From positions 1 to 23,861 of the forward strand of contig JBCCFC010000023.1 of assembly GCA_039029935.1 (NCBI GenBank): a DNA stretch of 23,861 bases. The letters are read 5' to 3'. Source of the DNA: G039029935 sp039029935. Lineage in GTDB: Bacteria > Chloroflexota > Anaerolineae > Caldilineales > Caldilineaceae. Positions 14,913 through 22,840 of this stretch are shown in pieces; the stretch's first letter is position 1, and each line of letters opens with the position of its first letter. Under the pieces are notes generated by a model. That model ran no database searches, had not been told where the DNA came from, and saw only the letters and a list, made by a program, of their open reading frames with translations. The translations under genes and the position numbers were made by a program.

Positions 14913-17900
14913 ATGTCGAGCACTAGTAATGGCAGCGAAAATAAAAAACCAGTCATCTTCCTCGCCTTTTCCAACCCACCTGCGGGCGCACGAGGCTATC
15001 TGCGCAACTTAGGTGAGGAAGCACGTCAGCTAGAAACAGTCCTCCAGCAGGCCGAGCAGAGTAACCTGTGCGAAGTGGTGATCAAACCCTATGCCGGACT
15101 CAGCGACATATTGGAGGTCTTCCGCGAATACCGCAACCGTATCGCCATCTTTCACTATGCCGGCCACGCCAAAAATTTTATGTTGCTCCTAGAAGATGCC
15201 AGCACCAATACGGGCAAAGGGGCCAATCGTGGCACAGCCTTGATTGATGGTCGTGGGCTTGCCACTTTTTTGGGCGAACAGAACGGTCTCCAATTTGTCT
15301 TTCTCAACGCCTGCTCCACACAGCCACAAGTGGAGGCACTGCTTGCTGCTAATGTATCTGCCGTCGTCGCCACCAGTCAATCCATACGCGATGACATCGC
15401 CACCAAACTTGCCAGCGAATTCTACGCTTCTCTGAGCAGCGGCGCCAACCTGCAAAAAGCCTTTAATGAGGCCGAGGGTGTGGCCCAGGCAATGGTCGGC
15501 ATGGGCAATACGCGCGATATCACCTTTGACGACGACGATGATGATGGTGCCGAAGAACTGCACTGGCCGTGGAATTTGGCGGTTAAACCGGGTGCTGAAC
15601 TGGTAATGACATGGAGTTTGCCCGATGCCGCCAATGAACCGCTCTTTGGCCTGCCCACCTTGCCCCAACATGACCTGCCTGAGCAACCCTTTCGCCATCT
15701 CAACTTCTTCACCGAACAGGATGCCGAGCTTTTCTTTGGTCGAGGCCATGAAATTCGCTCATTGTATGAGTTGGTGTCAACTCCCAAAAGCGCACCCATC
15801 ATCCTCTTTTATGGTGAAGCAGGCGTGGGCAAATCCTCCCTGCTGGCGGCGGGATTGCTGCCCCGCTTGCAAGGGTACACCATCCACTATATCCGACGTG
15901 ATCGGGACATAGACATGATTCAATCACTGGCACAAGTCCTGTGGATGGATGATTGTGTGCCAGACAATCTAGATGATGAGATAATTGCCCAACGTTGGCA
16001 TGAAGTAGAGCAACAGCACGATCAGCCACTCATCATCATTCTGGATCAGATTGATGAACTCTTTACACGCCCTAACCCTGACCATTCCGACGAATTGAAC
16101 GATTTTTTGGATGTATTGACACCGCTTTTTGTGCAGAGTAACGAGAGGCCACAGGGCAAGCTCGTGTTCAGTTTTCGCAAAGAGTGGTTGGCCGATGTCG
16201 AAGATGCCATGAAGGTACACCTGTTGCCACGCACCAAACTCTTTCTCTCTCGGTTGCATCGCGAAGGCATCATTGACGCTGTCGAAGGGGTGGCGCACTC
16301 TGAGCGGCTCCAAACCCATTACGGGCTGTCGATTGAGCTGGCGTTGGCCGAGGTCATCGCCGATGATCTACTGGAAGACCCTGATTCACCTGTCGCACCC
16401 ACCTTGCAAATTCTGCTGACCAAAATGTGGACCCAGGCCTTGATAAAAAATGCTGACCATCCTTATTTTGATATTCATCTCTATCAATCGCTCAAACGTG
16501 AGGGGTTATTGTTGGACGATTTTCTCAACCAACAACTGGGGGCATTGCATGAATGGCATACGGAGATGGTCGATTCAGGTTTTGTACTCGATTTTTTGGC
16601 CGCACATACCACCCCACAGGGAATGGTGAACTATCGTACCCAAACCGAACTTTTGGCGATGTATCATCATCGCCAAGAGGAGATTCCTGCGTTGGTGCAG
16701 AAATGTGAAGACCTGTACCTGCTGTTCAACCCCAATCAACAACGGGCAGACCAGCCCAAAGCAACACAACTTGCGCACGACGCCTTGGCGGGATTAACCC
16801 GTGCCCTCTACGAAGAATCCGACAGATCGGGACAGCGTGCGCGCCGGATATTGGACAGCCGCGTCGTCGAGTGGCGGGATGACCAAGGGCAACCGATTGA
16901 AGGAACGCCCTTGGATGAGACTGATTTGACCTTGGTGGAAGCTGGGCTTGGCGGCACAAGGGACCTCACACCCTTAGAAACCCGTCTTGTGGCGGCGAGC
17001 CATGTTGCCCGACAGCAACGGGAACGAGAGCGTAAATGGCGGCTTCGTATCCTCGCTGGACTCATGACATTGGTGGTGATTGGGGCAGTGGTTGCATTGA
17101 TCCAATGGCAAGCGGCTGTTGTGGCGACAAAGGCGAGTATTTCGCGCGAGCTTGCCTCACAATCAAAGGCGCATCTAGAGCAATCCAATTATGAATTGGC
17201 CTTACTCTTGGCTGTGGAAGCAACAAACAGCGCATCCACCTTTGAAGCAGATACCGCGTTGCAGAAGATCGTTGCCCATCAGGGACGTGTGTTGGGCATC
17301 CTAGATGGTCACACCGCGCGCGTGAATGGGGCCGTGTGGAATGCAGATGAAAGCCGTGTGCTGACGTGGAGTAGTGATCATACTGTGAATCTCTGGGATG
17401 GCAAACGAGGGCGGCTGATCAAAGAACTCAAAAGACACAGGGCGCCCGTGACGGGTGCAGCGTGGAATCGTTTGGAAAACCGGATTCTGACCTGGGGCAA
17501 GGATGGGACAGCACGTCTTTGGGATGCTGATGGCACGTACCTTGCCACTCTTGGTGGTCATACAAGACCTGTGCTTCACGCACTGTGGCGGGCTGATGAT
17601 AGTCAAATTCTGACATGGGGGGCGGGGGGACTTATCCAGGCATGGGATGGGATAGATGGTAGTTACCTGTACACCTTTCATAGTCAGGACCCACCCGCAG
17701 GGATAAGCTGGTCTACGACACAAAAACAGTTTCTAACGTGGGATGAGACAGGGCAGGCTCAATTGTGGAATTCTGCGAATGAAGGCGCAACGGCATTAGC
17801 AACGCTCAATGGGCACACAAATAAACTGATAGGTGCCCTGTGGAATCACGATGAGAGCCGCATCCTGACGTGGAGTTGGGACGATACTGCGTTGCTGTGG

Positions 17901-19979
17901 GATAGTAAGACAGGGGAGTTTGTTACAAGCCTAAAACCGCATACCCGCCAAGTTTCATCAGGCCATTATAATCAACTGTGGGGTAGTAAGACGAAGGGGG
18001 TTATTGAAAGGCCAAAACCGCCTATCCGCCAAGTTTCATCAGGCCAGGATAATCAACTGTGGGGTAGTGAGACGAGGGAGGTTGTTGCAAGCCTAAAACC
18101 GCCTACCCGCCAAGTTTCATCAGGCCATGATAGTCAAACGAAACACACTCGCAAGCGATATCACATTCTTATTAAGGGGGCGACTTGGAATCAGGATAAT
18201 ACACAAATTCTCACTTGGGGGTGGGATGGAACCGCCAGAATTTGGGATGGACACACGGGGAACGAGTTGAAGACCTTTCAAGGACACACAGACACTGTAA
18301 ACGGGGCGTCTTGGAATGCGGATGAAAGCAAAATTCTGACATGGAGTTGGGATGGAACCCTCCGAACGTGGGATGCACATACCAATCACCCGCCAGAGAA
18401 CAGATCAACGGTGGAGAACATAGCGAACAATCATGCAAACAATAAAGACATTGTTGTCACAAACGAAATTGCCGTTTTCAGAGGACATACCAACGTGATT
18501 GCCGGAGCGAAGTGGAGCGATGATGATGCATATATTCTCAGTTGGAGTTGGGATCACACTGCCCGTGTTTGGGATAGCTATAATCATGATGAACCCGTGA
18601 TTCTATCTGGGCATACCAATTGGATTTTGGGGGCAACTTGGAGCAAACATGAGGATTATATTTTGACGTGGAGCTGGGACCACAACGTCCGTGTCTGGGA
18701 TTGGCGTGAACGCGGAGAAATTGCACTCATTAAAGGTGAACCTCGTACCATCAATACGGTCATGTGGGACCCGCAACGCAACTATATCCTTACATGGCAC
18801 ATGGGTCATTCACCGCACCCCCCCGAACTATGGCAGGCAACGGATGGCAAAAAAATAGCAAGCCTTGAGGGACATACGACGCAAGTCAAAGGGGCAATTT
18901 TTAGTGTCGACGGCCAACGGATTCTGACATGGGCTGGGAACACTGCCCATATGTGGCGTAGTGACAATGGGCAGCAAGTGGCAGTCCTCGATGGTCATCA
19001 AAATGCGATTAGTGGTGCGGCGTGGAGTAACAACGGCAAACGTATCGTGACTTGGAGCCATGATAAAACCACCCGTTTGTGGAATGGAGATAATGGACAC
19101 AGGTCAGGGACGCTAGCGGACAGCGGTCATGCAATTGAAGGCGCGGCTTGGAACCATGATGGTAGCCGTCTCTTTGCATGGAGTCGTAAACATACAGGGC
19201 ATCTGTGGGATGGCTCGACGAGACAGATAATCGCGACGATTGATAATCCAGAAACGGTCATTGGTGCCGCTTGGAATCATGAGGGGCAGTATCTGACATG
19301 GGGACGCAAAAATAAAGCCCATCTATGGAACGGTGAGGATGGACAACATATGTATGCGTTAACAGGCCATGAGGGGACCATTGAAGGTGCTCGATGGAAT
19401 CGCAATGAGAGTCGTATTCTGACATGGAGTAGTGACGAGACAGCACGGCTCTGGAACGCTGCAAATGGCCGTGAAGTCGCCGTGCTGACAGGACATGAGG
19501 ACGATGTTGAGGGGGCGATGTGGAATCCTGATGAAAGCCGCATTCTGACGTGGAGCTTGGACAGTACCGCCCGTTTATGGAACGGGTCTACAGGACGCCC
19601 TCGGAAAACGCTGCTCGGACATACAATGCCTATATGGGGCGGAGATTGGCGAGCTGATGGCAGTCAGTTGCTCACGTGGAGTAGTGATGGCACAGTGCGT
19701 ACCTGGGATGGCAAAACAGGGGAGAAGTTAGTCGCTCTTACAACCCATGCGGATGCGGTGAAAGAAGCCACATGGACTGAAGATGGCAAAGTGCTTTTAA
19801 CACGCGACGACAAGGGTACAGTCCGTTTTCACTTTGAATCTACGGAGCGCTTAAGGGATGCCGCCTGTGACTTTGCCCCCCGTAATATGACACAGACAGA
19901 GTGGGCGCAGTATATGCCCAACCAGGCTTATCGTGCGACGTGTGAGGAACTACCCGTTGGGATAGACACAATACCGTAG
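14913..19979 (+). CDS. CHAT protease - nSTAND NTPase - transmembrane - WD40 protein (copy 3)
   Basis: A 1688-residue paralogue with the CHAT dyad H85 and C134 and a strongly acidic linker (FDDDDDDGAEEL). Walker A is G301-EAGVGKS (K307) and Walker B is IIILDQIDEL (D378). A transmembrane helix lies at about 713-732 (ILAGLMTLVVIGAVVALI), without the long coiled coil of copy 2. About 18 WD40-like units occupy roughly 795-1640; they are the most irregular of the three sensors, with long loops after blades 5 and 7. The loop after blade 5 is an 81-bp in-frame triplication (separate entry). The tail again carries EWAQYMP and ATCEELP. AAAGAGG at 14897-14903 supports the ATG. Residues 12-60 differ from copy 2 at two positions (H29Y, S42T), whereas the WD40 halves align only by pattern. 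Expected role: STAND-type sensor that controls a CHAT protease at the membrane; the ligand is unknown. Confidence 0.92.
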   Translation: MSSTSNGSENKKPVIFLAFSNPPAGARGYLRNLGEEARQLETVLQQAEQSNLCEVVIKPYAGLSDILEVFREYRNRIAIFHYAGHAKNFMLLLEDASTNTGKGANRGTALIDGRGLATFLGEQNGLQFVFLNACSTQPQVEALLAANVSAVVATSQSIRDDIATKLASEFYASLSSGANLQKAFNEAEGVAQAMVGMGNTRDITFDDDDDDGAEELHWPWNLAVKPGAELVMTWSLPDAANEPLFGLPTLPQHDLPEQPFRHLNFFTEQDAELFFGRGHEIRSLYELVSTPKSAPIILFYGEAGVGKSSLLAAGLLPRLQGYTIHYIRRDRDIDMIQSLAQVLWMDDCVPDNLDDEIIAQRWHEVEQQHDQPLIIILDQIDELFTRPNPDHSDELNDFLDVLTPLFVQSNERPQGKLVFSFRKEWLADVEDAMKVHLLPRTKLFLSRLHREGIIDAVEGVAHSERLQTHYGLSIELALAEVIADDLLEDPDSPVAPTLQILLTKMWTQALIKNADHPYFDIHLYQSLKREGLLLDDFLNQQLGALHEWHTEMVDSGFVLDFLAAHTTPQGMVNYRTQTELLAMYHHRQEEIPALVQKCEDLYLLFNPNQQRADQPKATQLAHDALAGLTRALYEESDRSGQRARRILDSRVVEWRDDQGQPIEGTPLDETDLTLVEAGLGGTRDLTPLETRLVAASHVARQQRERERKWRLRILAGLMTLVVIGAVVALIQWQAAVVATKASISRELASQSKAHLEQSNYELALLLAVEATNSASTFEADTALQKIVAHQGRVLGILDGHTARVNGAVWNADESRVLTWSSDHTVNLWDGKRGRLIKELKRHRAPVTGAAWNRLENRILTWGKDGTARLWDADGTYLATLGGHTRPVLHALWRADDSQILTWGAGGLIQAWDGIDGSYLYTFHSQDPPAGISWSTTQKQFLTWDETGQAQLWNSANEGATALATLNGHTNKLIGALWNHDESRILTWSWDDTALLWDSKTGEFVTSLKPHTRQVSSGHYNQLWGSKTKGVIERPKPPIRQVSSGQDNQLWGSETREVVASLKPPTRQVSSGHDSQTKHTRKRYHILIKGATWNQDNTQILTWGWDGTARIWDGHTGNELKTFQGHTDTVNGASWNADESKILTWSWDGTLRTWDAHTNHPPENRSTVENIANNHANNKDIVVTNEIAVFRGHTNVIAGAKWSDDDAYILSWSWDHTARVWDSYNHDEPVILSGHTNWILGATWSKHEDYILTWSWDHNVRVWDWRERGEIALIKGEPRTINTVMWDPQRNYILTWHMGHSPHPPELWQATDGKKIASLEGHTTQVKGAIFSVDGQRILTWAGNTAHMWRSDNGQQVAVLDGHQNAISGAAWSNNGKRIVTWSHDKTTRLWNGDNGHRSGTLADSGHAIEGAAWNHDGSRLFAWSRKHTGHLWDGSTRQIIATIDNPETVIGAAWNHEGQYLTWGRKNKAHLWNGEDGQHMYALTGHEGTIEGARWNRNESRILTWSSDETARLWNAANGREVAVLTGHEDDVEGAMWNPDESRILTWSLDSTARLWNGSTGRPRKTLLGHTMPIWGGDWRADGSQLLTWSSDGTVRTWDGKTGEKLVALTTHADAVKEATWTEDGKVLLTRDDKGTVRFHFESTERLRDAACDFAPRNMTQTEWAQYMPNQAYRATCEELPVGIDTIP
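17895..18137 (+). repeat. In-frame 81-bp tandem triplication inside the WD40 region of copy 3
   Basis: The word CTGTGGG recurs at 17895, 17976 and 18057, and CGCCAAGTTTCATCAGG at 17946, 18027 and 18108, giving three copies with an exact 81-bp (27-codon) period. The unit starts at the LW of blade 5 and ends in a KPxTRQVSSG-type loop. It therefore copies the last strand and outgoing loop of one blade, not a whole blade. The copies carry only a few substitutions, so the event looks recent, and the frame is kept. Confidence 0.9.
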
Positions 19980-20023
19980 CCCCTTGCATACGTTAGTTGA
20001 TCCTCATTCCTGATTAGGGCCTC

Positions 20024-20076
20024 CGGAGGGTTTCGGAGTATCTCCGGAGTTCAAATCGCTTTTTTTAGTGTATAAT
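20024..20076 (+). promoter_or_regulatory. CGGAG direct-repeat activator site plus -10 box, CHAT gene 4
   Basis: This copy has three intact CGGAG repeats at 20024-20028, 20034-20038 and 20045-20049 (spacings 10 and 11 bp). A consensus TATAAT -10 at 20071-20076 again lies exactly 26 bp from the third repeat. The third repeat, degenerate in genes 1-3, is perfect here and part of the palindrome CTCCGGAG. The leader to the ATG at 20188 is about 105 nt. Retention of a good promoter argues that the shortened gene 4 is still expressed. Confidence 0.72.
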
Positions 20077-20187
20077 GGAAGAGAAAAACAATTTTTGGGC
20101 ATACAATTTTAATGGTATGTCATTGATGGGGAGATAAAACGTTTTTATCGTACTGGGCAAACCAGAGATATTGCATAGAACCAAATT

Positions 20188-22617
20188 ATGTCAAGCATAT
20201 TGAACTCAACCGAAAATAAAAAGCCCGTCATCTTCTTGGCATTCTCCAACCCGCCTGCGGGGTCGCAGGACTACCTCCGCGACTTGGGCGAGGAGGCGCG
20301 GCAGTTGGAGAATGCTCTGCAACAGGCGGAGCAAGATAACCTGTGTGAATTGGTGGTCAAGCCCTATGCTGGACTCAACGAGATTATAGATGTCTTCCGC
20401 GAATACCGCAACCGCATTGCCATCTTTCATTATGCGGGCCATGCCAAAAACTTCATGCTCTTTTTGGAAGATGCCAACACCAACACGAGTGATGACACCG
20501 CACTGATTGATGGCCGAGGACTTGCCACCTTTCTGGGAGAACAGAATGGCCTCCAGTTTGTTTTTCTCAACGCCTGCTCCACACAGCCGCAAGTAGAAGA
20601 ACTCTTGGCCGCCAATGTATCGGCTGTGGTTGCCACCAGTCAGTCCATTCGCGATGATGTTGCTACCACGCTTGCCACCCACTTTTATCGTTCGTTGACC
20701 AGCGGGGCAACGCTGAAAAAAGCCTTCAATGAAGCCGAGGGCGTGGCGCAAGCAATGGTGGGCAAGGGTAGTGTGCGTGATGCCTACTTTGAGGATGATA
20801 CGGGGCAGGTGATGACCGAGTTCTATCATTGGCCTTGGAGTCTGACTGTTAAGCCAGACGCCGAGCAAATCACTGAGTGGAGTTTACCCGATGCGGCCAA
20901 TGAACCCCTCTTTGGTCTACCATCATTGCCACAGCACGACCTACCCGAAAGTCCCTTCCGTCATCTTAACTTCTTTACCGAAGAGGATGCCAAGATTTTC
21001 TTTGGACGTGGACATCAGATTCGTTCGCTCTATGAGTTGGTGACGACACCTGATAATGCACCGATTATTTTGTTTTATGGAGAATCGGGTGTTGGCAAAT
21101 CCTCCCTGTTGGCAGCGGGTCTACTACCCCGCTTGCAGGCATATACCATCCACTATGTGCGGCGCGACTGTGATAAGGGTATGATTGGGACATTGGCGCA
21201 AGCCCTGTGGATGGGTGACTCTCCGCCAGATAACCCCGATACGGAGACAATTGCCCACCAGTGGCATAAAGTCGAGCAACAGACAAATCAACCACTCATC
21301 GTCATTCTTGATCAAGCGGAGGAACTGTTTACACGCCCCAACCATGATCAACCTAACGAGTTGAACGATTTGCTGGAGATATTAGCCCCCCTCTTTGCAA
21401 AGCGCAATCAGAGACCTCAGGGCAAGCTTGTTCTCAGCTTTCGCAAAGAGTGGCTGGCCGACATCGAAGATGCCATGAAATCTCACCATCTCCCGTGTAC
21501 CAAACTTTTTCTCGCACGGTTGTCAAGACAAGGCATCATTGATGCGGTAGAAGGTGTAGCGCGATCAGAACGGCTGCAAACCCATTACGGTCTGAGCGTT
21601 GAAGCAGGCTTGGCGGAGATTATTGCCGATGACCTCCTCGAAGATCCCAGTTCCCCTGTTGCACCGACATTACAAATCTTGCTCACCAAAATGTGGACCC
21701 ATGCCGAAATGGAAAATTTTGCTCATCCCTGCTTTGATATTAATCTCTATCAATCGCTCAAACGGGAAGGGTTACTCTTGCGCGATTTTCTCCATCAACA
21801 GCTCGAAAAACTGCGCGAGTGGCAAGCCGAAGTCGTGGATTCAGGGCTGGTGCTGGATTTGTTGGCGATACACACCACACCTCAAGGGACTGTTGAGCAT
21901 CACACGCAGGAGCATTTGTTAGAGATGTACTGCCATCGTCAGGCAGATATCCCTTCGTTGGTGCAGAAATGTGAAGACTTGTATTTGTTGTTTAATCCCG
22001 CCCAAAGTCGGCGTGACCAACCCAAATCATCTCGTCTGTCGCATGATGCGTTAGCACCTCTGACGCGTGCATACTATGAAGAGTCGAATCGACCAGGGCA
22101 GCGGGCGCGCCGTATTTTGGAAAGCCGTGTTGTAGAGTGGATGGATGAGCAGGGACAACCAATTGAGGGCAATCCACTTGATGAAGCCGACCTTGCCCTT
22201 GTGGAAGCGGGAAAATATGGCACAAGACATCTCACCAAGTTAGAACAGCGGCTATTGGAAGCCAGCCATGTGGCGCAGGCACAACGAGAGCGAGAACGGA
22301 AGCAACAGCGGTGCACCCGTAATGGGCTGACTGCATTGGTGATGGTCGCCGTGGTTATCACCTTGTTTCTTGGGCAGATTGCTGCCCAAAATTGGGCGAT
22401 AGCCGTTGAACAGTCGAAGTTGGTCGAGGCATGTGAATTTGAAATGGAGATGCAAATCGCTGAAATGGATGCAGCCAAGGAAGATGCGCTGCCACAAGCA
22501 AAAAATATAACTTCTCGTCAATTAGCCACAAAATCTAGTTTTGTGTTTGAACAGCCAAACAATGAATTGATAACCGCTGTCAGCCATCCAATTGGTGCCC
22601 GCCCCACAGCAGGGTGA
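20188..22617 (+). CDS. CHAT protease - nSTAND NTPase - transmembrane protein lacking WD40 (copy 4, shortened)
   Basis: An 809-residue paralogue. The CHAT dyad is H85 and C130, and Walker A is G298-ESGVGKS (K304). The DQAEELF Walker B region and the NTPase helical domain are complete. A transmembrane helix lies at about 713-730 (GLTALVMVAVVITLFLGQ), then a short charged helix. Similarity to copies 2 and 3 continues through SRQLATKS and NNELIT (about residue 796). It then breaks just before the LLAIEA segment that leads into the WD40 units, and 13 unrelated residues precede the stop. No WD40 remnants are visible downstream; a terminator follows within 50 bp. The N-terminal half differs more from copies 1-3 than they do from each other (for example SQDYLRD for ARGHLRN). 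The start has only a weak Shine-Dalgarno. It may be a truncated receptor decaying toward a pseudogene, or a sensor-less partner or decoy that joins the oligomers of its paralogues. All catalytic motifs are intact. Confidence 0.82.
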   Translation: MSSILNSTENKKPVIFLAFSNPPAGSQDYLRDLGEEARQLENALQQAEQDNLCELVVKPYAGLNEIIDVFREYRNRIAIFHYAGHAKNFMLFLEDANTNTSDDTALIDGRGLATFLGEQNGLQFVFLNACSTQPQVEELLAANVSAVVATSQSIRDDVATTLATHFYRSLTSGATLKKAFNEAEGVAQAMVGKGSVRDAYFEDDTGQVMTEFYHWPWSLTVKPDAEQITEWSLPDAANEPLFGLPSLPQHDLPESPFRHLNFFTEEDAKIFFGRGHQIRSLYELVTTPDNAPIILFYGESGVGKSSLLAAGLLPRLQAYTIHYVRRDCDKGMIGTLAQALWMGDSPPDNPDTETIAHQWHKVEQQTNQPLIVILDQAEELFTRPNHDQPNELNDLLEILAPLFAKRNQRPQGKLVLSFRKEWLADIEDAMKSHHLPCTKLFLARLSRQGIIDAVEGVARSERLQTHYGLSVEAGLAEIIADDLLEDPSSPVAPTLQILLTKMWTHAEMENFAHPCFDINLYQSLKREGLLLRDFLHQQLEKLREWQAEVVDSGLVLDLLAIHTTPQGTVEHHTQEHLLEMYCHRQADIPSLVQKCEDLYLLFNPAQSRRDQPKSSRLSHDALAPLTRAYYEESNRPGQRARRILESRVVEWMDEQGQPIEGNPLDEADLALVEAGKYGTRHLTKLEQRLLEASHVAQAQRERERKQQRCTRNGLTALVMVAVVITLFLGQIAAQNWAIAVEQSKLVEACEFEMEMQIAEMDAAKEDALPQAKNITSRQLATKSSFVFEQPNNELITAVSHPIGARPTAG

Positions 22618-22664
22618 GGACCTGAATAGATTGATTCTTTACAAGGGGTGAATAATACACAAAA

Positions 22665-22697
22665 GGGGTAGACGGAATTTCGTCTGCTCCTTTTTTT
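22665..22697 (+). terminator. Intrinsic terminator after CHAT copy 4
   Basis: GGGGTAGACG (22665-22674) pairs with CGTCTGCTCC (22681-22690), with two G-T pairs and a six-base loop GAATTT. A run of seven Ts follows at 22691-22697. It closes the CHAT array and insulates it from holA. Confidence 0.85.
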
Positions 22698-22703
22698 GTT
22701 CTG

Positions 22704-22712
22704 TGGTATAAT
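22704..22712 (+). promoter_or_regulatory. Extended -10 promoter, probably for holA
   Basis: TGG-TATAAT (TATAAT at 22707-22712) is a consensus extended -10 box just after the array terminator. No good -35 box is visible at 16-18 bp, as is common for extended -10 promoters. It lies about 130 bp before the holA start. The CGGAG repeats of the CHAT promoters are absent. Confidence 0.5.
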
Positions 22713-22714
22713 AA

Positions 22715-22816
22715 ACTATCATTAGAGCCATCTATCGCAATGAGCTTTCATCGGCCAAAAAAGAAGGTCGTGCTGAAAGGGCCAAATCAGCCACATTACA
22801 AATTGCCATCCCATAG
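22715..22816 (+). pseudogene. Possible remnant of an Rpn-type nuclease/transposase C-terminus
   Basis: An open stretch ending at TAG (22814-22816) reads TIIRAIYRNELSSAKKEGRA, then ERAKSATLQIAIP. After the stop the same frame continues GVEIEN. The AKKEGRAE...LQIA...GVEIE pattern resembles the C-terminal helix of Rpn-family PD-(D/E)XK nuclease/transposase proteins, which are often found as debris. It lacks a start codon and a ribosome site, and the match is short and low in complexity, so this is a tentative call. Confidence 0.22.
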
Positions 22817-22840
22817 GGTGTTGAAATCGAAAACAAGCAA

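Noticed and set aside
20188..22617. Copy 4 as an obvious pseudogene
   Set aside because: Only the sensor is missing; the catalytic motifs, frame, promoter element and terminator are all in place, so it is listed as a coding gene with the doubt stated.
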